In this document: piece after piece, positions 47,901-60,400 of the stretch
Position numbering within the stretch: the stretch's first letter is position 1
Layout of the letters: each line of letters begins with the position of its first letter
NCBI RefSeq assembly: GCF_004798865.1
Contig: NW_025336598.1
Coordinates: 37,044,769 to 37,108,768, forward strand
Reading direction: 5' to 3'
Source: Varanus komodoensis
Taxonomy: Eukaryota > Chordata > Lepidosauria > Squamata > Varanidae
DNA length: 64,000 nucleotides
The notes under the pieces: generated by a model
Told to the model about the DNA's origin: nothing
Databases searched by the model: none
Seen by the model: only the letters and a program-made list of their open reading frames with translations
Position numbers and translations under genes: made by a program

Positions 47901-48245
47901 GATGGGAAAATTCCTCCATCTGTATTTGGAATGAAACTTTATAAGCTTCTGAGAATCCTTAGAAGCCATTCCCTCCTCCCGCTCCTGCCAAGAAGCTCCC
48001 AAGGCTCCTAAACATTATCTCACCCGACAGTTTCCTTTTTTCTAAAATTCTCACTCTGAAGTGCATTGGACCTTTTCCCCTGTACAAACTGCAAGAGCTG
48101 AGGCACCAATTCATATCAGTACCACAGTAATGGAAAAGGATTAAAGTGTGTCTACCCCATTCTAGGGTCTGAATCCATAACGAGTCCCTATATTTTCTTT
48201 AGAACAAGAAAAAAAAAAAACACACTGACATTGTGTGCCACACAT

Positions 48246-48375
48246 TAGAAACATAGAAACTGAGTGAACCAGAAGGGGTCTCCCGGGCCATCTAGTCTGA
48301 CCCCTGGCTCCAGCTGGCTCTGCTCATGGCATGCCTACCATGTGCATGTCCAGCCTATCCTTGAATATTAAAGGT
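48246..48375 (+). mobile_element. CR1-type fragment (agaaacatagaaac / catctagtctgacccc)
   Basis: cattagaaacatagaaactg, gaaggggtctcccgggccat and ctagtctgacccctggctcc match the conserved amniote repeat reading atagaatcatagag, then gaagggacct, then tcatctagtccaacccc. I associate this with CR1-type elements. The copy is short and old. Confidence 0.65.
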
Positions 48376-50206
48376 AGTATGTAGTCTGGCCCTGTATTTA
48401 TAGTTCAAGGTTAACAATATATTAGATGTAGATATATTGTACTCTAGATGTATTAGGTAGGATCCTAATTTCTTTGCTCTCTGAATGGAAGACAGGTCTG
48501 TTCACTAAAGGACGCTTCCACTCATGAAAAAGCCCTTTCTGTGAGTGGAACTCTCTTTCTGTGAATGAAATAAAACATTAGGATCCTGGCCAATGCCATC
48601 ATCCAAATACAAATGCTAGAATCAATTCTGCACAGTTCTAATAATTAAATAGATTTATTTTCTTCTAGTGGCTCTGCTCCATGACAAACTGTGCACCAAG
48701 AAAATAACTTGCATTTCTCTTTATAACACATTCAATCTGCACAGTGTTATTAAAATAAAAAATACATTGCTCTCACTAGCCTCTAATCTATATAAGTTCA
48801 GACATAGTTCTTCATTAGGCTTCCCAATAGCCCCCTAAAACAAAATTACTTATATCTCTGACATACTGGCATGAAGCTAAAAACTTATATAAAAGCCCCA
48901 TTCGCACAAGAATATATATAATAAATGCATGTACAACTGAAAGCAGACTCTAGTTCCTTCTGCACATTAGGACAGGTTTGTAACCAACTACACACTTAAA
49001 AACATATGTAAGCAGCACTCCAAATGATCAGGGATCCTGCCTTTTCAGGGTTTTCAACCACATAAAGTTCTGTGTAGGCACACTGTGAACAGTCGCTCAT
49101 TCACAACATTCAGGTAAGAGCAATTCCTTGGAGGTTGGATCAATTACCCTCATTCTTTCAAATGCAATAGTTATGTAGTTAAAAAGCAGCTCGAAGTTCA
49201 GGACTAAAAGAAAAAAATTTAAAAAATCAAGAAAAAGTGTTATAACGAGACTAGAATCGATACAGGTTACAGCAGGGCAAAACCCATCTTTGTACTTTCA
49301 GAACAGTATCACCCAATTTGCATTGCTTCCAAACCATGTTAGTCATTTTTAATATGGTTTCATATTGTACCACATGGAACTATCTATAGATAAACCACTA
49401 CATATTCTGCTCATTCTCTCCCTAGTGTAAGAAGACTAAAAGTAGGGCCGAAGATGGAAAAAATGTAGTCTACAAATCCAGGCTTTGAGCTAATTATTAC
49501 TTCTGAAATAATGATGCTACTGTGGCACCAACTCCAATCTACCATTTGTAGATTGATTATGTAGAAGGAATACACAATACAGGAAAAGTATATTCATTTT
49601 CATCTTAATTCCTAATTGTAGCCACTTCCCTTTGCCCTATGCAAAAATCAGTGGACTGTGAAATTGACTACATTTGATTGCAAGCAGCTTCTTGTCAAGT
49701 CAATTAACTACCAAGGGAAACTTTTTTTAACGGGACACTCAGGGGCATTGCTGAGAGCCTCCGATGTCTCCCCCTCCCCCACTTTTGCAAAGTACCACAG
49801 ATGAAATTTAATCATAGACAAAGAGCATACGCTCTTCAAAAATGTCTGTACAGCAACACAAACATTACTGAAGCTACATTAACTATGTTGATGGAGATGG
49901 AGCATGTTAGCTACATTAAGCATATGGATGGGACTGAATTGCTGAGTTTTTAATTTATTTGTTTTCATGCTAAGTTTCAATTAAAATGTTGTTAATATGT
50001 TAGCTGAAGGCATATTTTCTCTCTCTCTCAAAATCTGCGAGAGTTATAATGCTACAAACAAATGATGAAGAGGTGAGTAAGTAAATTGACCTTAACGCAT
50101 ATCTTTTTTTAGTCAATGAAGTTCTGCACAAAAATGCGTTATCACTTAGACAGACAGAGATGCCATCTTTATATACTACTAAAAATAAACCCTTAAACTT
50201 TCCAAT

Positions 50207-50629
50207 ATGACTCAGGATCTTTCAAAATATGCCTTTGGGAGAAATTTCTTAATTAAAAATAAACTCATAACAACAAAAATTACCATTGCATCTATTCAAC
50301 AACTCTCTTGTTCATGTGGGGATAAGAGATCATTCAAAGCACATCCACAAAGAATGAAACTATATTTCCCTGTTTTCTGCCTGCACAAACATTGCACCAC
50401 CTGTCACAAGCAAGAGGTTCCCTTTGAAAAAGGAAAGATCACATTCACAAAGACTTATAACTGTCAAGATACTTGGTCACTTGCAGAAGAAAAGTTATCA
50501 CATTCAGCACAAGGAGAAGAAAAAGAATATTGGTCCAACCTGCAGATTTCTGTTCTTCGAAGTACCAAGCTAGAGCAGTCTTTACTTTTGGGAAAACCCT
50601 TCCTCTTGCTTTCAAGAAAGCTCAGGTAA
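50207..50629 (+). other. Unrecognised 140-codon open frame
   Basis: The frame contains CLHKHCTTCHKQEVPFEKGK and is Lys- and Ser-rich. The Cys/His spacing does not fit a standard zinc finger. It stops just before a LINE tail. There is no sign that it is a host exon. Confidence 0.18.
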
Positions 50630-50671
50630 CAAGTAGAGAAATCCGTTTAATTGCTAGATCAAATATATGAT

Positions 50672-50891
50672 CTGGCCAGGGCAACTTCTTCCTTCTCTTT
50701 TCTCCTCCTATATTCTTTATTTACTTATTTTATACTGTTAATCTTAATTTTATATTATTATGTTTGTATCTCAGTGTATTTTTTGTATTTTTGTATTTAG
50801 TGGTAATTTATTATGTTCTATTGTATTTCAATGTATTTTATTGTGTTGTAAGCCGCCCCGAGGCTTCGGCAAGGGGCGGCATAGAAATGTT

Positions 50892-50935
<44 letters not shown>
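50672..50935 (+). mobile_element. LINE 3' end with terminal (ATC)n expansion
   Basis: This contains ctggccagggcaacttcttc, a long AT-rich part, gttgtaagccgccccgaggc, ttcggcaaggggcggcatag and aaatgtt, followed by about 14 ATC/TCA units (50892-50935). It is the longest of the three gccgccccgaggcttcgg tails in the window. Frames through the triplet run (poly-Ser or poly-Asp) are artefacts. Confidence 0.8.
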
Positions 50936-53397
50936 ACTTGAAGCTGGAGAGAATCTTTTCCAACTTATGGCCCTGGACCAAAAATTCTAACTCTGGCAAC
51001 TCTGACTGTAAAAACGTTACTAAAACAAAAACCCACAAAACAATTAACTCTTCTAGGTCCTACTAATCCAATTCTCCCCATCCCGCTCCTCCTCCTCTAG
51101 TTGTTTGAGATATCACTGAGAATTAACATTCACCAACAAACAAATTTCCTTCTACAGCAATGCCTGAATGTATTGAGAAAATAGAAAAGGCTCCCATCAA
51201 GAACAGGTAACACGCAGTTCCTTTTATGCCCCACATTATAGCTTAATGCATTTCATCTTGGGAGGAACACATTAGACTGTAACATGGGGCGACAAAACAG
51301 TCTGAAAGCCTTGTATAAATCTTTAACAATAGCGTACGTTATTTTCTCATTAGAGTTCACCAACAACCCTTTAATCATTTGAAAATCCAGCAGTGTATCT
51401 ATTGGTATGATTGGTCAGCTTAATGCTGTCCAGATAACAAATTTAGTTTGTTTGCAAGTTAAATTTGGCCCTTTTGGCACTCCGCAGCTGCTACAAAATG
51501 TCAGATTAAATTTAGCTTGCAAACAAGGAAACATAACCACTGTAAGATTCTGTGACGCTACAGAGCCATTTTCCACCAAGATTTTGATGGCAAATAAAAC
51601 ATTTCAGGTCTTTGGGGGGGGGGGTACCCCACAGACAGCATGGACCCACAGCAGCAAGCAGGGAAGCAAAAATGTCTCCATACCTCTGTATTGTTCCTCT
51701 CATAAAGGGAATTCTTATGGTTCCAAGCTGCCTGACTGCAGCAAACCTAGGAGCACTCTTTTCCCAAAGGCAACCTCAAAGGAAAAGGCCATTAAATAGT
51801 GGCCATTTAAGAAAAAACCTTTGCATGTTGCAAGGTAAAAACTCTACTTTTAAAAAAGTGAACTATGATACTCTCTGGAAGAATCTTATCCCAACCTCTG
51901 GATGGTTGCTGGCCAGTATGGTCATTTGGACCATGCAAAGTTACAGGCAACATGTCACTGAATTCTAGATGCAGGGGAACCATCACGCAAGGAAGCTGTG
52001 GGCTGGGTGTCCTATTTGCAGGCTTCCCAGTTGCGTCTAAGTTAGCTGCTTGTGGGAAGCAGGAGGCTGGAAAAACCGGGATCTTTGTTCAGTCCCAGCA
52101 AGGCTTTCTCTTTCAGATCACTGTGACCTTGCATGCCCTCTCGATCTCTTTGCTGAGGCAGCTGTCAATAGAAGATAGCTCTGAATTCAAAAAGAGCATC
52201 TCAGCACAAAAAAAGAAGTACTATTTTTCCAGCGTGTACTAATTTTGTTTATTTAGAACCAATCAGACTGAATCTATCCATCACATTTGGATGAGAAGGG
52301 ATAAGAGAAACTTTATAGCACTATGTCCTGTGGTTTGTAGGAGGAGGGATTAGATATAAAATCTATTTGGTTTCAGAACCATTTCTTATTTCCTGTTTTG
52401 ATAAAAGATACAATGCTTCTTATTAACACCAGGCTGCTCAGCTTGGACACACTGTTGTGTGCTAAAAATCATTACCTAGGTAATGAACTCTTAAACAGGG
52501 CAAGTGCAGTGTTACAGTCCCCATCTACACGTAAGGATTTATCAGGATGTTCTCCTTAAAACTAAGGATTTCTGAGTGCCTGAAGTGAAACTTTCTAATG
52601 ATGCTGAAATTAACCACCATTTGTTTTTCCAGGGTGCTTGTACAGTGGCCTCTAGTCACACTATTAGGATTATGTAGGAATTCTAATACTGCCTTTCTCT
52701 GCCTTGATAGTTCTAGCAGCAAATATACTCCAGATGGTTTTTTATACTTAGACTGGTTGACACTCCATGACAAAAATATTGACGCGAGTCCAGTTTTTGT
52801 TTGTCACTGAGCATCCACACTGCTCCATGGAACATTTGTAGCTGAGGATGAGGAGCAGGTCCCAGATTCAGTGGATCAAGTGTAGCATTAAGTGGCAGGG
52901 TGGCTGGGGCAATGTTCTGAGATGGATCTAGAAATCATGAACTTCTGGACCAACAGAAAGCAAATAAAACTACTTCCATCCATAGTTCACACCTTCCATA
53001 TTACTGTGAAAGAAGGAGACATTTATATACTAGTCCCCCAGCCACAATCTTGCATTTCCCTACACAGAGCACATTTGATACAGCTGGCTATTTTCTATAG
53101 ATGGGATTTCTGTAAATAGATTCATACATCATCCTCCAAAGCAGCTGACAATCTGAAGAAAGACCTCTAATCCAGGATCCATTCTGTTTCTCCAGCTCTG
53201 CCTGTCCAGCCTGTCTGCAAATGTATGGGCAAATACACTCCAGCCACGTATTGACAAATTATTCTCTGCCTGGTTGGGCACTCCTTGTGCCCTCCTTGTG
53301 AAATTTAACTGACCTTATCCTTCCCTGTCTATGAATGTCCTGATCAAAATATTGCTGTAGATGAGAAGGCCTTCATGCCCTATACTTTCCTAATTGT

Positions 53398-53589
53398 TCA
53401 GATTGTCAGCTTGACCGCTCTCAGTTCTGGGATGTACTTCTCCTGGTTCCAACACAACCAGACACTAACGCTAGTGGTGCCATCAGGAGAGGCCTTGTAG
53501 AAGCTGAAGACCCTCTTATCACACAACAGAATAAGCAGAAAAGTCACCAAATGCGTTTGCCACATTTTGAAGGATGCAAAATAATACAC
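53398..53589 (-). other. Unrecognised frame with signal-peptide-like start
   Basis: A minus-strand frame includes MWQTHLVTFLLILLC, then VFSFYKASPDGTTSVSVWLC and NQEKYIPELRAVKLTI. The Met-plus-hydrophobic segment resembles a signal peptide, and the downstream part has balanced, protein-like composition. I recognise no family. It is not the missing GALNT13 first exon, which should carry a different anchor. It could be a processed pseudogene fragment. Confidence 0.22.
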
Positions 53590-54003
53590 ATTTCCATCTT
53601 GTGTGTGGGCGGAAAGGCTTACATAAGACCATTAAATGCTGAGTTTAAAATTGCTTAACTCATCAATGCTTTGTTTCTGAAAGCAAGTTCTGTAGCATTT
53701 ACCATAACCAACATACAAGATAAATTCTTGAGGCCAAATTATCATCTAAGTCACCCCCATACCTGATTCATACCTAACATGAAAGTACTTCAGAGGCAGA
53801 GATGCTTAACAATGTGGGACGGACTGAAAATGCCAGAGAATTCCTGAGCAGCCTGACTTGATAGTCCAGCCCTCCTTCTGAGACACCACGATGGCTATCT
53901 TTTAAGACAGACTGTGCAAGTTTCACTGGATGCAAGGCAAGACCTGATGGGTTAGGTTCTGAATCTTTCCTGCTACTGCACTAATAATCACTTCATTCTC
54001 CAG

Positions 54004-54051
54004 GGTGTGTGTGTCTGTGTGTGTGAAACAGAGAGAGACAGAGAGAGAGAA
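54004..54051. repeat. (GT)n(GA)n compound microsatellite
   Basis: ggtgtgtgtgtctgtgtgtg followed by acagagagagacagagagag. Confidence 0.95.
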
Positions 54052-54065
54052 GACATACTACTCTT

Positions 54066-54380
54066 TTATTTATTTGATTTCTAGCCCACCCCATTAGCCT
54101 TACAGCTTCCTGGGTGGGTTACAACAACTATAAAACCATATACTACAACATAAAAACAGAGCACAATGTCCAATAACACATTAAAACAATAAAGAAAGGG
54201 AAAAATGTGCGACCGCTTAACAGAAGTATTGATTTCATAAAAGGCATACTCCATTTATTAAAACACCAGTAAAAAAAAGTTAAAAGTTAAAATATTGTCA
54301 AAATAAAAAGGTTTTCAGCTGGCACTGAAAAGAGTATAAAGAGGGCACACCCATTTTCCTGAGGAAAAGTGGCATAGTCA
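54066..54380 (-). mobile_element. L2/CR1-like LINE 3' end, antisense
   Basis: ttatttatttgatttctagc, ccaccccattagccttacag, cttcctgggtgggttacaac, then A-rich sequence with aaaacaataaag and aaaaggttttcagctggcac. This is the reverse complement order of an L2/CR1-type 3' UTR and ORF end. Confidence 0.65.
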
Positions 54381-54844
54381 CAAATGATTTTGCTCTTGAA
54401 CGAAACAAAACAAAACAAAAGAAATCCCAGTGGAGATCAGTGGAGTGGAGACAAAAATGATCCCAGTGGCTCTCAGTTTCTTTTTACTCAAATCAAGAAT
54501 AAACTCACTAAAGCAAAATGAGGGAGTTCTGCCTCTTCACACATGCTAAACTTTCAAAGACATCTATTTAATACAACATATCCTACTTTTCTAAAATAGG
54601 ATTGCTTTTCAAGTCTATAAAATAGATTACACTAACCGGAATCCAATAAGGAATCAGTCACAATCTCCTGCAGAATGGAACTATTTCTCTAAGGAAGCAA
54701 GGCAATTTTATGCATCTTTTCTAAGCAGCTTTCTGTGTCACACTTAACAGCATACTTCTGAAGGCCCAGGTTTTATCTTACGCTCATTAAGAATAGAATG
54801 TGATGCAGAGCTGCCATTCAGAAGTGCTGTTTTCTGATGCACCA

Positions 54845-55100
54845 ATGTTTATTGTTACTATTACACTGCATTTATATCCCATCTTTGCTTCTCTAGCAAG
54901 GAACCCAAGGAAGCTTACTAAGTTCTCCTCGTCTCTATTCTGTCCTCATAACAACAACTCTGTAAGGCAAGTTAGGCTGAGATGCAGAGACTGGCCCAAG
55001 TCACCAAGCAGGCTTCATGACTACATGAGGAATAGAATCCAGCTCTCCCGACTTCCGTCTTGCACTCTTAACCACTAGACCACACTGGCTTGCAATAATA
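54845..55100 (+). repeat. SINE-like repeat, copy 2
   Basis: ttacactgcatttatatccc, agcaaggaacccaaggaagc, ctcataacaacaactctgta, aagttaggctgagatgcaga, gactggcccaagtcaccaag, aaccactagaccacactggc. This is the better-preserved partner of 46835-47050 and includes the typical 3' motif aaccactagaccacactgg. Confidence 0.8.
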
Positions 55101-55189
55101 TGGCTCTTATATACTTATCAATTTAAATTATTGAACAACACTAATCTGTGTAAGAGTCTCATTCAACCTGTTATGTAACTCACTGCTGG

Positions 55190-55440
55190 ATTCACAGAAA
55201 ACAACCGCTTGTTGTTGAAACATAGGTTATTCCCTTTTGTGAACCCAGCCATGCCATCAGACCATGGTTTGTCAACCAGAACCAACCTATGTAAAGAGAA
55301 GCCATGCTTTGTTGGGAGATTGTGAACATAGGGTTGTTTGTGGTGTAAAAAATGCAGCTTGTAGTTACAACTGGATTAGCATGACCCATGCTGAACATGG
55401 CTCAACAACCACCCACACTCAACTGCTATTCAAGCTTAAA
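55190..55440. repeat. Possible dispersed repeat (accatggtttgt motifs)
   Basis: ttcccttttgtgaacccagc, atcagaccatggtttgtcaa and catgctttgttgggagattg followed by gggttgtttgtggtgtaa resemble a squamate repeat with catggtttgttg and gtgaacccagcc words. Ends and family are uncertain. Confidence 0.35.
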
Positions 55441-55969
55441 TGTGTGCTGTTGTGTTCTGCAAACCCATTCATTCTGGCTTGTTTAGCTCTTGATGCTTCA
55501 GGAGAACAAAAACCTGCTCCCAGATAAGCTGTCCAACTACAAAGCATAGCCCATGAACACTAGCAGGACCAGTTAGCCTATGAATGACCACCAAGCTTTT
55601 TCAAATTGTTTGATTCCCTCCTCCATTATTCTGGGGTCAATGGACCTTCAAATGAGGTAAAAACAGCTGAAAAATGATGAATGCTTTGCTGTCCCTTGGC
55701 ACTTGCAAGGCAATACAGATGGGCACAGTACAAAAGCTGTAGAAGCTGCCCTCCTTGAAAACATTTCTCTTTACTACTCAAGATACTCTGTTTGTTTGTT
55801 TTTACACAAAACACCCTTTGTTGTTGAAATGTTTATTGTGAACATCAAAACTTACAGCCCACTGAGCTCTAACAGTCAAGCTAGAGCCAATATCAGGCAA
55901 GAAGTACTAAGCACAGCTATGTGGAATTTTATATTAATATGAAACAGAAGTTCAACGCTGATTCCCCCC

Positions 55970-56470
55970 CCCCTTTTATTTGGGAACAGCATCACATGGG
56001 CCTAATCAGGATTTTCACTTAGTACTTTTCTCAGAAACAGTAAGAAGGGATTGATTTTGTGCCTTATATTAGTATTGGAGTGAAATGAAATAAATCAGGT
56101 TTGATAATTAGGAATTGCATTATGCATAAGCTGTGTCAGTAAAGACACAGTGCCTGTAATGACAGAAGGCAGTTGGGAAATAGAAAAGCCAAAATAAAAG
56201 CTAGCATTCAATATAGCATTAACATTTCTTGACATGCTTCATCACCAATGGTTTAATTTATGAACAAAAATCCAGTCTAATTCCAGTTGTTATATATACT
56301 GAAATTAGTTTCAGTTCATCTAATCATTTATTTGCCAGTTAAAGATAAAGTATTGATTAATGATGTGAAACGAGAAACTTTATCTAGTTTACATTTGCAT
56401 TACCTATTAAATCTACATAATTTATGTGCATGATGTTGGTGCTACCTTGCCTGCTCTGTACTTAGCACTT
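55970..56470. promoter_or_regulatory. Candidate conserved non-coding element
   Basis: This repeat-free AT-rich stretch is dense in motifs typical of developmental enhancers: an inverted pair agataaagt (56343-56351) and actttatct (56377-56385), both GATA-type; gattaatgat between them; and atttgcat (octamer-like) at 56393-56400. This is inference from motif style only; no alignment was possible. Confidence 0.2.
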
Positions 56471-59400
56471 TAAGTCCAGATGTTATTTATGTGATTTTGG
56501 ATCTTTATATGCCCACAAAACCTATGGAAGCATGCATAAATAAATAAATAAAGTGAGCTGGCCGAGGCATTGCTACATTGTATGAAAGCATGGATAATCT
56601 GAAATGCCTCCTTTTCCTGCAACTCTAGCTTTCTGACTTCTTAATTTCCTAGCCGTGGTGTGAGTACAGCTGTGGTTGTATCAACTGTTGCTGTCTTTGT
56701 GCTAAATCAATCCTGTAACAACGCATACACATCCATTAGTATCACAAAGGCAAAAGAAAGTGAAAAGGAACAGAGGATTTTAGCAAACTGCATAGGCACA
56801 TTTTCAGTTCAAGAACTACAGACATGTGAGTTAACCAAAGCTTCTGTTGATGAACTCAGAGGTTTTCTGAGATCTTCCACATTTTTAAAAAAAATAAACA
56901 ACCCAATAAACAGAGCGCTTCAGATCATTGTTCAGAAGACAACCTGAGAGATCTGGGCAAAATCACTCACCAATCTCCATATCCCTCACCTAAACCACAC
57001 AGCCGTAGCCTTTTAGTTCCCAGCCCAAATCACATTCTTCTCTTGGAGCAGAGATGGATGAGGACAGGGATAAAAATGACAGCAGTCCTCAGAACGACAT
57101 TCCAGGTAATTCCTTGTTCCCCAGAACACTGCTCTGAAAACAGAAACACTTCTGCCCTATCTAGGAATGCCTGAGGATTCACTGAGGAGTGATGTAACCT
57201 GACCTGCATTTCCCAGAGGAAAGTGCAGACTAGAATGAAGTTTTGTGATGCAGACCTTGACTCCAAAAATGCAGATTCTAGAATAAAATACATTTAGAAA
57301 TGCATAGTTTAAGAAAAAAAAATAGAAAGGGTCAAAGTTTGTACAAGATGTATTTAAAATGTGCTTAAATACAACAACTCGTATAGAATTTTAAATACAA
57401 GTTCTCAAATTAATGTGAAAATAGGACACAACAGACACGCCAGGCTTGGCTGGAAACAAATTGTTCTCTGTCAAGCCCCGAAAAGACATTTTGCAGGCTC
57501 TGCTGGTAGAGCTTGCATGGGATTCTCCTCTGGCTGGGGCTGGCCAGAGATTGTGTGGTCCAAGAGTCCAAGGGCATGATTGATGCCTCAATTGACTATC
57601 TCATTCTTTCTTCCCCTCACAGATAAGCATATGGTGTCCCACTCCTGAAGGAGACCACAAACAGTGGGGTGGGGGAAGGCACAAAAACTTCCATCCACCT
57701 TTATTTCCCAAAAGTAGCACATTCCCTACAGTCTGGCAGCTTCTCAATCCAATACACAATGAAGTCAGTTGGCCTCCCTTCTTTGTACCCTCCCAGTAGT
57801 CTATGTGGGGTTAGGGTCTCTAGAATTGTATTGTTCTGCTCTTGTCCATTGTTAAATGGGCCAGTCATTAGCATTAAGGCAGGCCATGTGAAGGTCTGAA
57901 ATAATCAGGCTCCTCAATAGTAATTCTTGCTGGAAAACTAGGCAGATCTTTCCTTCACTGGTGACAACAATGAAGTATAAAAAGCAGGAGAAAGAGACAG
58001 CAAGTGCAGGTTAGTCCTCAGGTGCACTATTTATCCATCCCAGAACTTAACAAAATACAGAGCCAGACAATGTGCAGTCTTCATTCATGTATTGTCAATG
58101 TCTATTTGCCCTTTCTACATCAAACTTTGACAAATCAGGAATGAGCCCAATCCCAAACAATCTGCTTTAGGAGCTGGTCTTACAACAACTGTTAATCAAA
58201 GCCATCAAAATTTTTCAGTTCATCAAAATCTCTCTGGTTGAAACTTACTCAGTGTTTGCACAGTCCTTCCCTAAATAGCACTATTTTTTCAGTTGCAGCA
58301 CAATAAATGAACATGTTTTTTTAAGGATCATTTTATGCTCATGTCTGCCATTTGTGTAAAAAATAAGTGGACAGAAATATGACTGGATATTTAATATTAC
58401 AGAGGAGTGAAGCAGATACTGCATGTGAAGTTAAACGCAAGGCATGGACAGTAAAACTTCTGAAAAGACCTGTTTGCCAAGATTCACTGCAAGAAAGCTG
58501 TTGGATGTCACAGTACATGTGAAGCAGAGACACCTAAGACTGGAGCTGGGCATAAAACAAATGGCCGCTCATGTCATATTCTTTAGATCTGCTGTGAGCC
58601 TAGCAAACTGACAGAGGAGGAGGTTAGCAAATCAAATCCTGCTTGAAGGTCATCGAGCTTCTTCTCCCAGTTCCACCTGCTGCAACCTCTAACTCTAGTT
58701 GAGAAAAGTTCACATATTCCAATAGACAAATTCTAGATGCAGAAGTGTTGCAGCTCCTCTTGTTTTGGGCATTGGCTCAGGCAAATCAGCAATGACATGA
58801 AGAAGAGAATCAGCAGGAACAAGGCTGATGGCTCAGCCAGTATATGATGCACTGCTATGCTCATCTATTACTTTTGTTGTGAAGACAGTCCTGTAGCACT
58901 GTGGACATACTAATAAGCCCCCTTATTATGTCACGTCAGCCTCTGCCTAAGGCATATCAAATTTCAAGGCCAGGTAATGACAAATAGCTATCAAGTTAAC
59001 ACAGTTGGTGCAGGGAAAGGCAAGAATAATTTGCATCACTTCCACAGAGTACTAAATTGTATAAGGTCATCCCTGTTCCAAGAAACAGCACTCCCCAGAT
59101 CATACAACAGATTGTCACAAAGTGTGCTAATTGCAGCCTCCATTACAATAATCAAAATCGACATTATATAAAACACATTGCTGCACTTTAGCTTGCAGGT
59201 ATGAATTGTTGTCAACATTGTCAAAAGATAGTTCTGGTCACCAAATCTTGGACTTTCAGTATAGGGACATACTTAATGGGTCAGTCAGATGCTACTACTC
59301 CCTTTTTAAAACAACATGGAATAATTTTCCCAGCCTGCTAATGGTCCTTATTTCATTCATCATTTGATATTTAAATTCTGCTCCAATTTGCTCAGATGCC

Positions 59401-59769
59401 CTTTCTAGGGCTCCATTCTATGACACATGTAGTGTGTACTAAGTCACACAATTTTATCACCAAACTGTCATAACTCAGCCTCCCTTGTAAAAAAAAAATC
59501 ACCAATTTATACATGATCATAATCTGCCCTAGAAATGGAGGTCATGTCCAAATAACTTGTATATAAAGAACTGCATTGTTTTGTTTTCCATTAGTGCTTT
59601 GTTGCTTGTTAAGTCAATACCTATGATTTTACAAAGTTAATCACAGTAACAGTTCACAACAGTCCACAGAAGTCAAATGAACAACAAAACCAGAAAAACA
59701 AGAGCACAAAAGACCAACACAATGAACAGAAGCAGGAAAAACTGTAAGTGAAAAACAAACATCAAAGTC

Positions 59770-59960
59770 AGTAACAAGAAGAGGGCATTTTCATTGGAGG
59801 TCTTACACATCTGGAATCAGCTTCCATCAGGTATTTGTCAATTCCTTTCTTTGCAGGAGTTTAGGAAGGTTCTAAAGGCCTTTCCATAACCTGTGATCTG
59901 CTTTTATAGTTTCATAGTACTTACCACATATTTAATGCTATTTGCTTATTTTTGTATGAA
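59770..59960 (+). mobile_element. L2/CR1-like LINE, C-terminal ORF fragment
   Basis: A plus-strand frame reads RAFSLEVLHIWNQLPSG followed by LSLQEFRKVLKAF, the terminal block (RAF--VA--LWN-LP... FR--LK) seen in the LINEs at 26.0 and 26.8 kb. AT-rich 3' UTR-like sequence follows. Confidence 0.65.
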
Positions 59961-60009
59961 GGTTCTATTCTTCAACATCATCTGAAATACATCCATGCAA
60001 GAAAGATGC

Positions 60010-60400
60010 AGAAGGTCAAGGCAAATAGGAAGGCAGCCTAGTGCTAGAAAGAACAACAGTTTAGCACTGGATTAAACTCTTCACGAAAAGTATTTGGTGT
60101 GAGGAGCACAACTGAGAAGGGCCTTGTCCTAGACACCATCAGCCTAATTTGTGAAAGCAGGTGGGTCATGGAGAAGGGCCTTAGATACTGACTGTAATGG
60201 TCAGACAGGATTATGTAGGAAAGGCCTCCTAGATGCTCTTTAAAATCAAGTTCCAACACTTTCCATTGCACTCATAAATTGCCCAGAAGCCAACATAGCA
60301 GGTTTTTTTTTTTAAGGCCAGATACAAGCTTAGCACCTGTGCTTTGATCCGAAGTTTCCCAAGCCTTCAAACAGAGCCCCACTTCTAGAGGTTATCGCTA
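60010..60400 (-). mobile_element. L2/CR1-like LINE fragment, antisense
   Basis: The plus strand runs agcacaactgagaagggcct, tgtcctagacaccatcagcc, ggagaagggccttagatact, aaatcaagttccaacacttt, cattgcactcataaattgcc, cagaagccaacatagcagg. This is the antisense order of the ORF end in these LINEs, parallel to 26.75-27.05 kb. Strongly decayed. Confidence 0.55.

Noticed and set aside
50764-51066. Poly-Ser and poly-Asp frames across the ATC run
   Set aside because: They are translations of a triplet microsatellite at a LINE 3' end, not genes.
53398-53589. Possible missing first coding exon of GALNT13 (frame ends PELRAV, followed by no matching junction)
   Set aside because: The LRA-V resemblance to the expected exon end is superficial. 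The membrane anchor does not match, and no GT donor in the required phase follows the Arg codon.
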